Shown here: positions 16,684 through 24,754 of the stretch, in pieces
Position numbering within the stretch: position 1 is the stretch's first letter
Layout: every line of letters begins with the position of its first letter
Source: Candidatus Alistipes faecavium
Lineage (GTDB): Bacteria; Bacteroidota; Bacteroidia; Bacteroidales; Rikenellaceae
Assembly (NCBI GenBank): GCA_019118605.1
Contig: DWYP01000032.1
Coordinates: 1 to 64,000, forward strand
Length of the DNA stretch: 64,000 bases
Direction: 5' to 3'
Translations under genes and position numbers: made by a program
Notes under the pieces: generated by a model
What the model saw: only the letters and a program-made list of their open reading frames with translations
The model's database searches: none
Told to the model about the DNA's origin: nothing

Positions 16684-18063
16684 TTAATCGTACTTGGGAC
16701 GCATGAACCAGTATTCGCCGTTCTCCTGTCCCGCAAAGAGCGTGAAGCCCACGGCGATCTTGAAATATTGCTGCCGCACGAGCCCCAGGCGGTCGGCCAC
16801 ATTGTATCCGCGGCGTCCGTACTCGACGCCCACATCGATGGACGACACGGCCCAAAGCTTGACCGGAAGCCCGAACCCGGCCGTCACGGCCCACTGCGAC
16901 AGCCTGTCGCCGTTGAAGGTCTGGTTGTGGGATCCGTAGCGGAAGCCCGCACGATACGAAAGGCGTTTCATGAAGTTCCGCACGTCGTAACGGTTCGGCG
17001 TGAACTCCACGCCGGCCTTCACGGTGCTCGTATTCGTATAGGCCACCTCGTAAAGGAGCTTGTTGTCGCCCGTGCCGGTCGTTCCCGTCATCTCGGAGAG
17101 GTTGTTCCCGCTGCTCCAGTTCTGGTAGACGTAATCCACCCCGAAGGACCATTTCGCCGTCTGGTAGAAGAATCCGGCATTGATCTGACGCGGAAGAGTC
17201 AGCTTCATGTGCGTCGTATCGCCCTTGATCGTCGAATAGTTGATGTCGGCGCTGTAGATCCGGTTGGTGACCTCCGGATTCAGATCCCCGCCGAAATCGT
17301 ACGTCGCACCGATGGTCAGGATCCGCCGCTTGTTCATGATCGGGCTCCACTGGAATCCGACCTGCCCCTTGACGCTCGAAATGGCGTACTCGCTCAGTCC
17401 CGTCGTCGAAACGGGGCTTCCCTCGCCCGTGATGGCCGTCGGGGTCATGACGAACGTCCGGTCGATGGAGCCCCAGTAGTACTGAAACGCCGCGCCGATC
17501 GAGAAGCCGCGGAAGATCTCCCAGCCCATGCCGAGCTTGACCTCCGTCACGTCACCCTCGCCCTGATAGGTGTACTGCACGTTTCCCATCTCGCCGAAAA
17601 CCGGATCCGTGGGGTCGTATTCGTGGTAGTACTTCGTACGGTATCCCACCGAGCTGTAGGGCGTGAGGCTGAAGCCCAGGCCGAGGCCCTTGGCCACCGG
17701 AAGCTGGAAGGCCACGTCGTGGAAGTTGAACGTATTGTATACCGTGCTCTTGTCCGCGTTGTTGATCGTCTGGGAGTTGTAGTAGTTCTGCCCCTCGAGT
17801 CCGAAGTTGAAGAGGAACGTCTTGGGCTGCACCGCGCAGTATGCCGCAGGGTTCAGCAAATTCACTACGCCCGTCGAACGCATGGCGACACCCACTCCGC
17901 CCATCGAGCGCATCTGCAATGTGCCGGGCGTATTCACCTCGCCGATACCGTACATCGTATAGGGAGAGAATGCGTTGATACTGCTTGTCTGCGCCGCGGC
18001 GACCACGGGAAACAGCGCCGCAACGGCGACAAGAAGTTTAATCACGGGGTTCTTCACTTGCAT
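16684..18063 (-). CDS. FadL-like outer-membrane beta-barrel protein
   Basis: A 459-residue outer-membrane protein. The signal peptide ends at AAAQ (about 25), and the mature N-terminus (INAFSPYTMYGIGEVNTPGTLQMRSMGG) followed by GVAMRSTGVVNLLNPAAY is typical of Bacteroidetes proteins related to the FadL/OMPP1 transporter of hydrophobic compounds. Alternating-residue strands run to the C-terminus. Its ATG lies within the end of coaX (26-bp overlap), so the two are translationally coupled. The ligand is unknown. Confidence 0.85.
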   Translation of the reverse strand: MQVKNPVIKLLVAVAALFPVVAAAQTSSINAFSPYTMYGIGEVNTPGTLQMRSMGGVGVAMRSTGVVNLLNPAAYCAVQPKTFLFNFGLEGQNYYNSQTINNADKSTVYNTFNFHDVAFQLPVAKGLGLGFSLTPYSSVGYRTKYYHEYDPTDPVFGEMGNVQYTYQGEGDVTEVKLGMGWEIFRGFSIGAAFQYYWGSIDRTFVMTPTAITGEGSPVSTTGLSEYAISSVKGQVGFQWSPIMNKRRILTIGATYDFGGDLNPEVTNRIYSADINYSTIKGDTTHMKLTLPRQINAGFFYQTAKWSFGVDYVYQNWSSGNNLSEMTGTTGTGDNKLLYEVAYTNTSTVKAGVEFTPNRYDVRNFMKRLSYRAGFRYGSHNQTFNGDRLSQWAVTAGFGLPVKLWAVSSIDVGVEYGRRGYNVADRLGLVRQQYFKIAVGFTLFAGQENGEYWFMRPKYD

Positions 18064-18817
18064 TATACTCTAAGATTCTATTCAATCCGGCAAATACCAG
18101 ATTACAATTTGCAAATATCGTGTTTTTAATCCTTTTCACAAAGAATTTTGCGTCGCCGCCGGTAAAAATTACGCACAAATCGGCGATTTTTTCCTTCATG
18201 CGGCCGACATAGCCCTCGATTTCGAAGCTCAGGGAATTCATGACCCCCAGCTCCACGGCCTCCTCGGTCGTGAGCCCCTGCAGCCCCTCCTCCTCGGTCG
18301 GGCCGCACAGCGGCAACCGCGCCGTATAGTCGTGCAGGGCCCGGAAGCGCGTCTGCATGCCCGGGGAGATGCACCCCCCGCGGTAGATGCCGTCGGCGGT
18401 CACCAGGTCGATGGTCACGGCCGTCCCGAAGTCGACGATCAGGACGTTCCGCCCCGGGTAAAGCACCGTTGCGCCGACGGCCGCCGCCAGGCGGTCGCGG
18501 CCGAGCGTCGCGGGCGTGCGGTAGTCGTTGCCGATCGGCACGGGCGTCTGCGCCGTGAAGGGCACGAGCAGCTCCGCATGCGCACGCAGCGCGGCGAGCA
18601 GCGGCTCCTCCACATCGCGCGTCGACGAGACGATCGCCCGCCGGAAACGCCCCGCAGGCTCCTGCCCGGCGCATCCGCGCGCCGCGGCAGCCTCCGCATG
18701 GAGTTCTGCGGGCAACCCGGGGTGAAAATGCGCCACCGTACGCTGCGCAACCGGCGCCCCGCCGTCGAAAACGGCGAGCTTCACCAGCGTATTGCCTATG
18801 TCAACGATCAGATTCAC
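18038..18817 (-). CDS. coaX: type III pantothenate kinase
   Basis: First step of coenzyme A synthesis: phosphorylates pantothenate. The 259-residue protein has the ASKHA fold: phosphate-1 loop MNLIVDIGNTLVK at the N-terminus, LIVDFGTAVTIDLV in the middle with the catalytic aspartate region, and GGCISPGMQTRF forming the pantothenate pocket. The C-terminal VIFTGGDAKFF is the usual closing motif. It overlaps mfd by 4 bp upstream and the FadL-like gene by 26 bp downstream, a tight operon. Confidence 0.95.
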   Translation of the reverse strand: MNLIVDIGNTLVKLAVFDGGAPVAQRTVAHFHPGLPAELHAEAAAARGCAGQEPAGRFRRAIVSSTRDVEEPLLAALRAHAELLVPFTAQTPVPIGNDYRTPATLGRDRLAAAVGATVLYPGRNVLIVDFGTAVTIDLVTADGIYRGGCISPGMQTRFRALHDYTARLPLCGPTEEEGLQGLTTEEAVELGVMNSLSFEIEGYVGRMKEKIADLCVIFTGGDAKFFVKRIKNTIFANCNLVFAGLNRILEYNASEEPRD

Positions 18818-21800
18818 AGCTGCTGCAGCGTTTTCCAGGCATCTTCCACGTCTTTGATATTTCTAACGGTCATCGCCAGGCGATTATTGTGCTGTTTGAG
18901 CACAAAACGATCCGGCCGCTGCGTAATGTGCTGAAGCAGCGTCATGAAGACTTCGCTCTTGTAGTAGGGCGAGTTTTCCTCGCCCACGAACTGCACGATC
19001 ATCAGGCCGTTCTTGACCTTCACGCGCTCCATGCCCAGGCGGATGGCCTCCCAGCGCAGGCGCACGACGTTGAGCAGCTCCCGGGCGGCCTTCGGCAGCG
19101 GCCCGAAGCGGTCGACCAGGCGGTTTTCGAAGGCTTTGAGGGACTCCTCGTCCTTCGTCGAATCAAGCTCGCGGTAGAGCTTCAGGCGCTCGGCCTGCTG
19201 CGCGACATAATCCTCCGGGAGCGACGCCTCGACCTCGATTTCGATGTGCGCGTCGTCGATGAAGCGCAGCCGCTCGACGACCTGCTGCTCGCCGTCGCTC
19301 ATGCCCGGCAGCTGCAGACCCTCGGCCCGCAGCTCGGCGATGGCCTCGTTCATGATCTTCTGGTAGGTCTCGAAGCCGATGTCGGCGATGAAGCCGCTCT
19401 GCTCGGCGCCCAGCAGGTTGCCCGCGCCGCGGATGTCGAGGTCCTGCATGGCGATGTTGAATCCCGAACCGAGGTCCGAGAACTCCTCGATGGCCCGCAG
19501 GCGGCGCCGCGCGTCGGACGAGAGCATCTCGTCGGGCGGCGAGAGGAGGTAGCAGTAGGCCTTCTGGTTCGAACGGCCCACACGCCCGCGCAGCTGGTGC
19601 AGGTCGCTCAGCCCGAAGTGCTGCGCGTTGTTGACAATGATCGTATTGGCGTTCGGGATGTCGATGCCGTTCTCGATGATCGTCGTCGCGACCAGCACGT
19701 CGAACTCCCCGTAGATGAAGTCCATGATGAGCTTCTCGAGCTGCTCGGCGGGCATCTTGCCGTGCCCCACGGCCACCCGTGCCTTCGGGCAGAGGCGCGT
19801 GATCATCCCCTGCAGCTGCGGAAGGTCCTCCACGCGGTTGTGGACGAAGTAGACCTGCCCGCCGCGTGCAAGCTCCGTTTCGATGGCGTCGCGGACGATC
19901 TCCTCCGAGAAGACATGCGACTCGGTGAGGATCGGCTGCCGGTTGGGCGGGGGCGTGGAGATGACCGACAGGTCGCGCGACCCCATGAGCGAGAACTGCA
20001 GCGTCCGCGGAATGGGCGTCGCGGTGAGCGTCAGCGTATCGACCGAGACGCTCATCTCGGTGAGCTTCTCCTTCGCCGCAACGCCGAACTTCTGCTCCTC
20101 GTCGATGATCAGCAGCCCCAGGTCGCGGAAAACCACCTGGCGCCCCAGCATCTTGTGCGTGCCGATGAGGATGTCGATCTTCCCCGCGGCGAGGTCCGCG
20201 ATGATCTGCTTCACCTCCTTTGCGGATTTCGTGCGGTTGAGGTACTCCACGCGCACCGGGAAGTCGCGCAGGCGTTCGGTGAACGAGCGGTAGTGCTGCA
20301 GCGCCAGGATCGTCGTCGGGACCAGCACGGCGACCTGCTTGCCGTCGGCAGCCGCCTTGAAGGCCGCGCGGATCGCCACCTCGGTCTTCCCGAAGCCCAC
20401 GTCGCCGCACACCAGGCGGTCCATCGGCTGGTCCGACTCCATGTCCTTCTTGATGGCCGCCGTCGCGGCCTGCTGGTCGGGGGTGTCCTCCCAGCGGAAC
20501 GACGCCTCGAGCTCGTGCTGCAGGTAGCTGTCCGGCGAGAAGGCAAAACCCTTCGAGGCCTTGCGCTTCGCATACAGGGCGATCAGCTCCCGCGAAATGT
20601 CCTTGACGGCCTTCTTCGTGGCGTTCTTGAGCTTCTGCCAGGCCCCGGCTCCCAGCTTGTAGACCTTCGGGGGTTCGCCGTCCCCGGACTTGTAGCGCGA
20701 GATGCGGTGCAGCGAGTGCACGTTCACGAACAGCACGTCGCCGTCCTTGTAGACCAGCTTGATCGCCTCGTGCGTCTTGCCGCCCTCGTTGATGCGCACC
20801 AGACCGTCGAATCGCCCCACACCGTGGTCGATGTGCACCACGTAGTCGCCCGGGCGCAGCTGGTTCAGCTCCGCGACGGTCATCTGCTCGTCGCGCCGGA
20901 TCTCCCCGTTGATGCGGTAGCGCTGGTAGCGGTCGAAAATCTGATGGTCGGTATAGAAGCAGAGCTTCAGGTCGTTGTCGATGAACCCCTCGTGGAGCGT
21001 CAGCGCGAGGGGCCGCACCACGGCCTGACCCCGGCCGATCTGGTGGAAGATGTTCTCCAGGCGCTCGATCTGCGCCTTGTTCTCCGAAAGGATCCACGTC
21101 TCATACCCCCGCAGGGCGTTGCGGATCATATCGTCGGCCAGCACCTCGAAATTCTTGTTGAACTTCGGCTGCGCGGCCGTCGAGAAGGCGACGGTATGCG
21201 TCGCGGGGCGTTCCCGCAGGTTGTCACGCAGCAGGAAGAGGCGGTTCGGGAGGAGGTCCTCCAGCAGGCCGTTGCGGCTCGTGAGCAGCGAGTCGATCCG
21301 TTCGGGATGCTCCATGTCGGCGAGCGTCCTGCGGCGGATGTCGTTGACCCTGCGCAGCAGGTAATCGGCGTCGTAGAACCACCACGCCGCCCCGGGCCCG
21401 GCGAAGCGCGCGAGCGAGACCTTCGCGGCGGAGGCCTCCCCGCCGTTCAGGTCGGGGATGATCTCCACCCGCTCGAGCCTGTCCGACGAAAGCTGGCTCG
21501 AGATTTCGAACCGCCGGATCGAATCGACCTCGTCGCCGAAGAAGTCCAGGCGGTAGGGCTTGCTCTCCGAATAGGAGAAGACGTCGACGATGCCGCCGCG
21601 CAGCGAATACTGCCCGGGCTCGTAGACGAAATCCACGCGCGTGAACGCGGCGTCGAGGAGCTCCTGCTCCAGCACCTCGATCGAGATGCGGTCGCCGACC
21701 CTCACGCCGATGGTGCGGCGGCTGAGGACCTCGGCGTCGGCAACCCGCTCGGCCAGCGCCTCGGGATAGGTGCAGACCACGAGGTAGTCGCCTCCGGCGG

Positions 21801-22155
21801 CCGAAAAGGCCTTCAGGGCGTTCATCGTCGCCGTGCGCTGCACGACCCCCTGGGGATCCTCGGCCCCGTAGGCGGCCGAACGCTTGTAGGACGACGGGAA
21901 GAAGCAGATCTTCTTCTCGTCGAGCAGGTTGTAGAAGTCGTTGAGAAGGTACGCCGCGGCGTCGCGGTCCTCGGACACGAAGAGGTGCACGCCCCCCACG
22001 CGGGCGATCGCCGCCGCGGCATAAAACGAAAGGGCCCCGCCGACCAGCTCTTCGAGGTGGACGGTGGCGCCTTCCGCGGCATATGCGCGGCACAGGGCGT
22101 CGAGAGCCTTCGAACCGGCGACCAGCCGGCCCGGCCGTTCGCGGGGCGTTGCCAT
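18814..22155 (-). CDS. mfd: transcription-repair coupling factor Mfd
   Basis: A 1113-residue DNA translocase that removes RNA polymerase stalled at DNA damage and recruits the UvrABC repair enzymes. Order: UvrB-like N-terminal domains (1-330), RNA-polymerase-interacting domain (about 440-520, GDYVVHIDHGVGRFDGL), superfamily 2 helicase core with Walker A GDVGFGKTEVA near residue 590 and DEEQ in LLIIDEEQKFG, motif VI QLRGRVGRSNQKAY, and the C-terminal TRCF domain. Full length for the family. It begins 3 bases after rng and overlaps coaX by 4. Confidence 0.97.
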   Translation of the reverse strand: MATPRERPGRLVAGSKALDALCRAYAAEGATVHLEELVGGALSFYAAAAIARVGGVHLFVSEDRDAAAYLLNDFYNLLDEKKICFFPSSYKRSAAYGAEDPQGVVQRTATMNALKAFSAAGGDYLVVCTYPEALAERVADAEVLSRRTIGVRVGDRISIEVLEQELLDAAFTRVDFVYEPGQYSLRGGIVDVFSYSESKPYRLDFFGDEVDSIRRFEISSQLSSDRLERVEIIPDLNGGEASAAKVSLARFAGPGAAWWFYDADYLLRRVNDIRRRTLADMEHPERIDSLLTSRNGLLEDLLPNRLFLLRDNLRERPATHTVAFSTAAQPKFNKNFEVLADDMIRNALRGYETWILSENKAQIERLENIFHQIGRGQAVVRPLALTLHEGFIDNDLKLCFYTDHQIFDRYQRYRINGEIRRDEQMTVAELNQLRPGDYVVHIDHGVGRFDGLVRINEGGKTHEAIKLVYKDGDVLFVNVHSLHRISRYKSGDGEPPKVYKLGAGAWQKLKNATKKAVKDISRELIALYAKRKASKGFAFSPDSYLQHELEASFRWEDTPDQQAATAAIKKDMESDQPMDRLVCGDVGFGKTEVAIRAAFKAAADGKQVAVLVPTTILALQHYRSFTERLRDFPVRVEYLNRTKSAKEVKQIIADLAAGKIDILIGTHKMLGRQVVFRDLGLLIIDEEQKFGVAAKEKLTEMSVSVDTLTLTATPIPRTLQFSLMGSRDLSVISTPPPNRQPILTESHVFSEEIVRDAIETELARGGQVYFVHNRVEDLPQLQGMITRLCPKARVAVGHGKMPAEQLEKLIMDFIYGEFDVLVATTIIENGIDIPNANTIIVNNAQHFGLSDLHQLRGRVGRSNQKAYCYLLSPPDEMLSSDARRRLRAIEEFSDLGSGFNIAMQDLDIRGAGNLLGAEQSGFIADIGFETYQKIMNEAIAELRAEGLQLPGMSDGEQQVVERLRFIDDAHIEIEVEASLPEDYVAQQAERLKLYRELDSTKDEESLKAFENRLVDRFGPLPKAARELLNVVRLRWEAIRLGMERVKVKNGLMIVQFVGEENSPYYKSEVFMTLLQHITQRPDRFVLKQHNNRLAMTVRNIKDVEDAWKTLQQL

Positions 22156-22158
22156 GGG

Positions 22159-23715
22159 CTACTTCCGGATCAGGTCGTTGTCCTTGCGGTCGTGGTAGTG
22201 GATCTCGACGATGCCGATGCTCTGGTCTTCGGAGATGTCGATGCGCGTCTTGTACTTCCACTCCCAGCGGCGGCGCAGCGACCAGAAGCCCTTCTTCAGA
22301 AATGCGCCCACGTAGGGACTGACGACCAGTTTGATGTATTTGTGGCCCCGATCCTCGGTGAGGAACGAGATCTGGTTCTCGATCTTCTTGTCGAGCAGCA
22401 CCGTGGGCTCGATCTTGCCCGTGCCGTTGCACGTCGGGCAGACGTCCGAGACGCTCTCCACGGCCACCGGGCGCACCCGCTGGCGCGTGATCTGCATCAG
22501 CCCGAACTTCGTCAGCGGAAGAACCGTATGCTTGGCCTTGTCGGTGGACATGAGCTTGACCATCTCGTCGAAGAGCGCCTGCTTGTTCTGCGCCTTGTGC
22601 AGGTCGATGAAGTCGATGATGACGATGCCCCCGAGGTCGCGCAGCCGCAGCTGCCGCGCAATCTCCTTCGCCGCCGCGAGGTTCACGTCCATGGCCGTCT
22701 GCTCCTGGTTGTCCTCGGCCTTCGTACGGTTCCCGGAGTTCACGTCGATGACGTTCATCGCCTCCGTGTGCTCGATGATCAGGTAGGCCCCGCGCTTCAG
22801 CGACACATACTTGGCAAACAGCGACTTGATCTGCTTCGAAATGTCGAAGTTGTCGAATATCGGCACGTTGCCCTTGTAGAGCTTCACGATCTTCTCCTTC
22901 TCGGGCTCGATCTGACGGATGTAGTTGCGGATCTCGTTGTACATCGCCTCGTCGTCGACGGCGATCTGCGAGAAGGAGCCGTTGAGCGAGTCGCGGATGA
23001 TCGTGTTCGCGCGGTTCATCTCGCTCATCAGCTGCGCGGGAACCGACGCCATGTTCTTGCGGATCGACCCGCAGGTCTTGCGCCAGCGGTCGATCTGCGT
23101 CTGGATGTCGTGCTCGATGTCCTCGTCCTTGGCCTCCATGGCCGCCGTGCGGATGATCACGCCGAAATTCTTCGGCAGCACCGCCGCGGCGATACGCTTC
23201 AGGCGCTTCTTCTCCTCCGCAGAGCGGATCTTCTGCGACAGGAAGACCTTCGACGAAAAGGGAACCAGCACGACGTTGCGCCCGGCCAGCGAGATGTCCG
23301 ACGTCAGGCGCGGGCCCTTGGTCGAGATCGCCTCCTTGGCCACCTGAACCATGATCTGCTGCCCGACCTGGAGGTAGTCGCCGATTTTGCCGTTCTTTTC
23401 GACCGGCGCCTCGAGCTTCATGCTCTCGACGCGGCAGCCGCGCTTGCCCGGCTGCTGCGAGGCGACGAGCTTCTGAAGCGACGGGAACTGCGTTCCGAGG
23501 TCGAGGTAGTGGATGAAGGCGTCCTTTTCGTGTCCTATGTTGACGAATGCCGCGTTGAGCCCCGGCATGATCTTGCGTACCTTTCCGAGGTAGATGTCCC
23601 CCACGGCGAAGCCCGTCTGGCACTGCTCCTTGTTGAGCTCGACGAGCACCTTGTCCTCGCACATGGCGATGGAGATCTCGCTCGGGGTGACGTTTACGAT
23701 GAGTTCTCTGTTCAT
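22159..23715 (-). CDS. rng: ribonuclease G/E family endoribonuclease
   Basis: A 518-residue RNase G-type enzyme that cuts single-stranded AU-rich RNA and matures rRNA. An N-terminal S1 domain (GFAVGDIYLGKVRKIMPGLNAAFV, about 35-60, interrupted by the usual insertion) is followed by the RNase H-like core. The catalytic aspartates are in IDVNSG and GIVIIDFIDLH. A zinc-link CPTCNGTGK lies near 425. There is no long C-terminal scaffold, so it is G-type. It heads the leftward block rng-mfd-coaX, and an HU gene lies upstream as in other Bacteroidetes. Confidence 0.95.
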   Translation of the reverse strand: MNRELIVNVTPSEISIAMCEDKVLVELNKEQCQTGFAVGDIYLGKVRKIMPGLNAAFVNIGHEKDAFIHYLDLGTQFPSLQKLVASQQPGKRGCRVESMKLEAPVEKNGKIGDYLQVGQQIMVQVAKEAISTKGPRLTSDISLAGRNVVLVPFSSKVFLSQKIRSAEEKKRLKRIAAAVLPKNFGVIIRTAAMEAKDEDIEHDIQTQIDRWRKTCGSIRKNMASVPAQLMSEMNRANTIIRDSLNGSFSQIAVDDEAMYNEIRNYIRQIEPEKEKIVKLYKGNVPIFDNFDISKQIKSLFAKYVSLKRGAYLIIEHTEAMNVIDVNSGNRTKAEDNQEQTAMDVNLAAAKEIARQLRLRDLGGIVIIDFIDLHKAQNKQALFDEMVKLMSTDKAKHTVLPLTKFGLMQITRQRVRPVAVESVSDVCPTCNGTGKIEPTVLLDKKIENQISFLTEDRGHKYIKLVVSPYVGAFLKKGFWSLRRRWEWKYKTRIDISEDQSIGIVEIHYHDRKDNDLIRK

Positions 23716-23934
23716 TTATATGTAATACCGCCGCCGAAAGTCCGGGGAGGAAACCGTCTCCGGGATTCCGGGCGTCGGACGGGATGAAGTGAATAATGCA
23801 TGCCGCGTGTTCGGAATGGAGTCGCGGCGAACTCCAATGGGATATTTCGGGCGCCGGAGAACCGGGCGCGGGGAATCTCCGGGCGGGAAGCGCCGCATCA
23901 GGGGGCGGGCACACCGCCGGGCGGAGGAGATTCC
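23716..23934. other. leader/intergenic region upstream of rng, no gene seen
   Basis: GC-rich sequence with no credible coding frame. No exact TAnnTTTG element reads into rng; the rng promoter is not recognised. Confidence 0.4.
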
Positions 23935-23984
23935 GGAAAAAACAGGTAAAGCTAAAAGAACCTCACGGGATTCCTTTAGCTTTA
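23935..23984 (-). terminator. terminator downstream of the small ribosome-type protein gene
   Basis: TAAAGCTAAA (23947-23956) pairs with TTTAGCTTTA (23975-23984). Read leftward the stem is followed by CCTGTTTTTTCC. It separates the HU/small-protein unit from rng. Confidence 0.8.
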
Positions 23985-24016
23985 TCTATTCGTTAGCACA
24001 AAGGTGCTACCCTACC

Positions 24017-24106
24017 TTATTTTTTCTTATGGCGGTTCTTGCGAAGACGTTTTTTACGCTTGTGGGTAGCCATCTTGTGACGCTTATGCTTCTTTCCGTT
24101 TGGCAT
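24017..24106 (-). CDS. 29-residue basic protein, COX24/AURKAIP1 (mS38-like) family
   Basis: Very short gene with ATG at 24106 and TAA at 24019-24017. The protein begins MPNGKKHKRHKMATHKRK and ends KRLRKNRHKKK, so well over half its residues are Lys, Arg or His. This matches the tiny conserved protein annotated in Bacteroidetes as AURKAIP1/COX24-domain, related to mitochondrial ribosomal protein mS38, which inserts into rRNA. It sits 31 bases after the HU gene on the same strand and has its own terminator. The identification is from memory of the family sequence; a ribosomal role is inferred from composition and homology. Confidence 0.85.
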   Translation of the reverse strand: MPNGKKHKRHKMATHKRKKRLRKNRHKKK

Positions 24107-24137
24107 AGTGTAAAAATTTTAGAGGTTCTTGAATCCG

Positions 24138-24410
24138 TTATTTCACCTTCTCAGCGAAGCTCTTGGCGGGCTTGAATGCGGGAATGTTGTGTTCGGGGAT
24201 CGTGATGGTGGTGTTCTTCGAGATGTTGCGGGCGACCTTCTGGGCGCGCTTCTTCACGATAAAACTGCCAAAGCCGCGGAGATATACGTTATTCTGCTGG
24301 ATAAGCGAGGTTTTGATGCCTTCCATGAACGCCTCCACGACAGCCTGTACCTGCACCTTTTCAATTCCGGTGTTCTTAGCGATTTCGCTTACGATATCTG
24401 CCTTTGTCAT
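24138..24410 (-). CDS. HU-family DNA-binding protein
   Basis: A 90-residue nucleoid protein that bends and compacts DNA as a dimer. The N-terminal helices (MTKADIVSEIAKNTGI) are followed by the signature RGFGSFIVKKRAQKVARN (about 45-62) and the arm tip TITIPEHNIPAFKPAKSF, where the conserved proline intercalates. Length is standard. A TATATTTG element lies about 50 bases upstream, and the small basic protein gene follows directly. Confidence 0.95.
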   Translation of the reverse strand: MTKADIVSEIAKNTGIEKVQVQAVVEAFMEGIKTSLIQQNNVYLRGFGSFIVKKRAQKVARNISKNTTITIPEHNIPAFKPAKSFAEKVK

Positions 24411-24458
24411 AGTTTATTGTTGTTTGAAGATTTTACGTGCATTTTACGATTCGGACTG

Positions 24459-24466
24459 CAAATATA
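24459..24466 (-). promoter_or_regulatory. candidate -7 element for the HU gene
   Basis: TATATTTG on the minus strand, an exact match. The -33 position holds only a partial element (ATTG or TTGG near 24487-24491). The rest of the 24411-24754 gap shows no gene. Confidence 0.5.
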
Positions 24467-24704
24467 CGTTTTTATTTGATTATCCGCCAATAAAGTGAAA
24501 AATTTTTTTCTACCTGCGGGCGTGCTCCCGGCCCTGAGCGATGCAAATATCGGGCAAAAGGATGCCGCGGAAACATCTTTCGGGAATTTTCCTCCCCGGC
24601 AGCCGGCGCATCGCCCGGCCAGGACAACTCCAACGTCCTGTCATACACCCGATTGTGGCTCCGCGGAGAGATTTTCCGCTCCCGGCTCAATAAAATGTCC
24701 GCTT

Positions 24705-24735
24705 TTTGCGTTTGACAATAAAATAACTATGTTTG
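24705..24735 (+). promoter_or_regulatory. promoter for porX-tsaE
   Basis: TTTG (24705-24708), 19 bases, TATGTTTG (24728-24735). Both elements are exact. The ATG is 20 bases downstream. Confidence 0.8.
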
Positions 24736-24754
24736 CATAAGCAAATCGGATACC

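Noticed and set aside
18889..23787. Open frame of about 1630 codons on the plus strand across mfd and rng
   Set aside because: Complementary shadow of two well-identified leftward genes; high third-position GC removes stop codons on the other strand.
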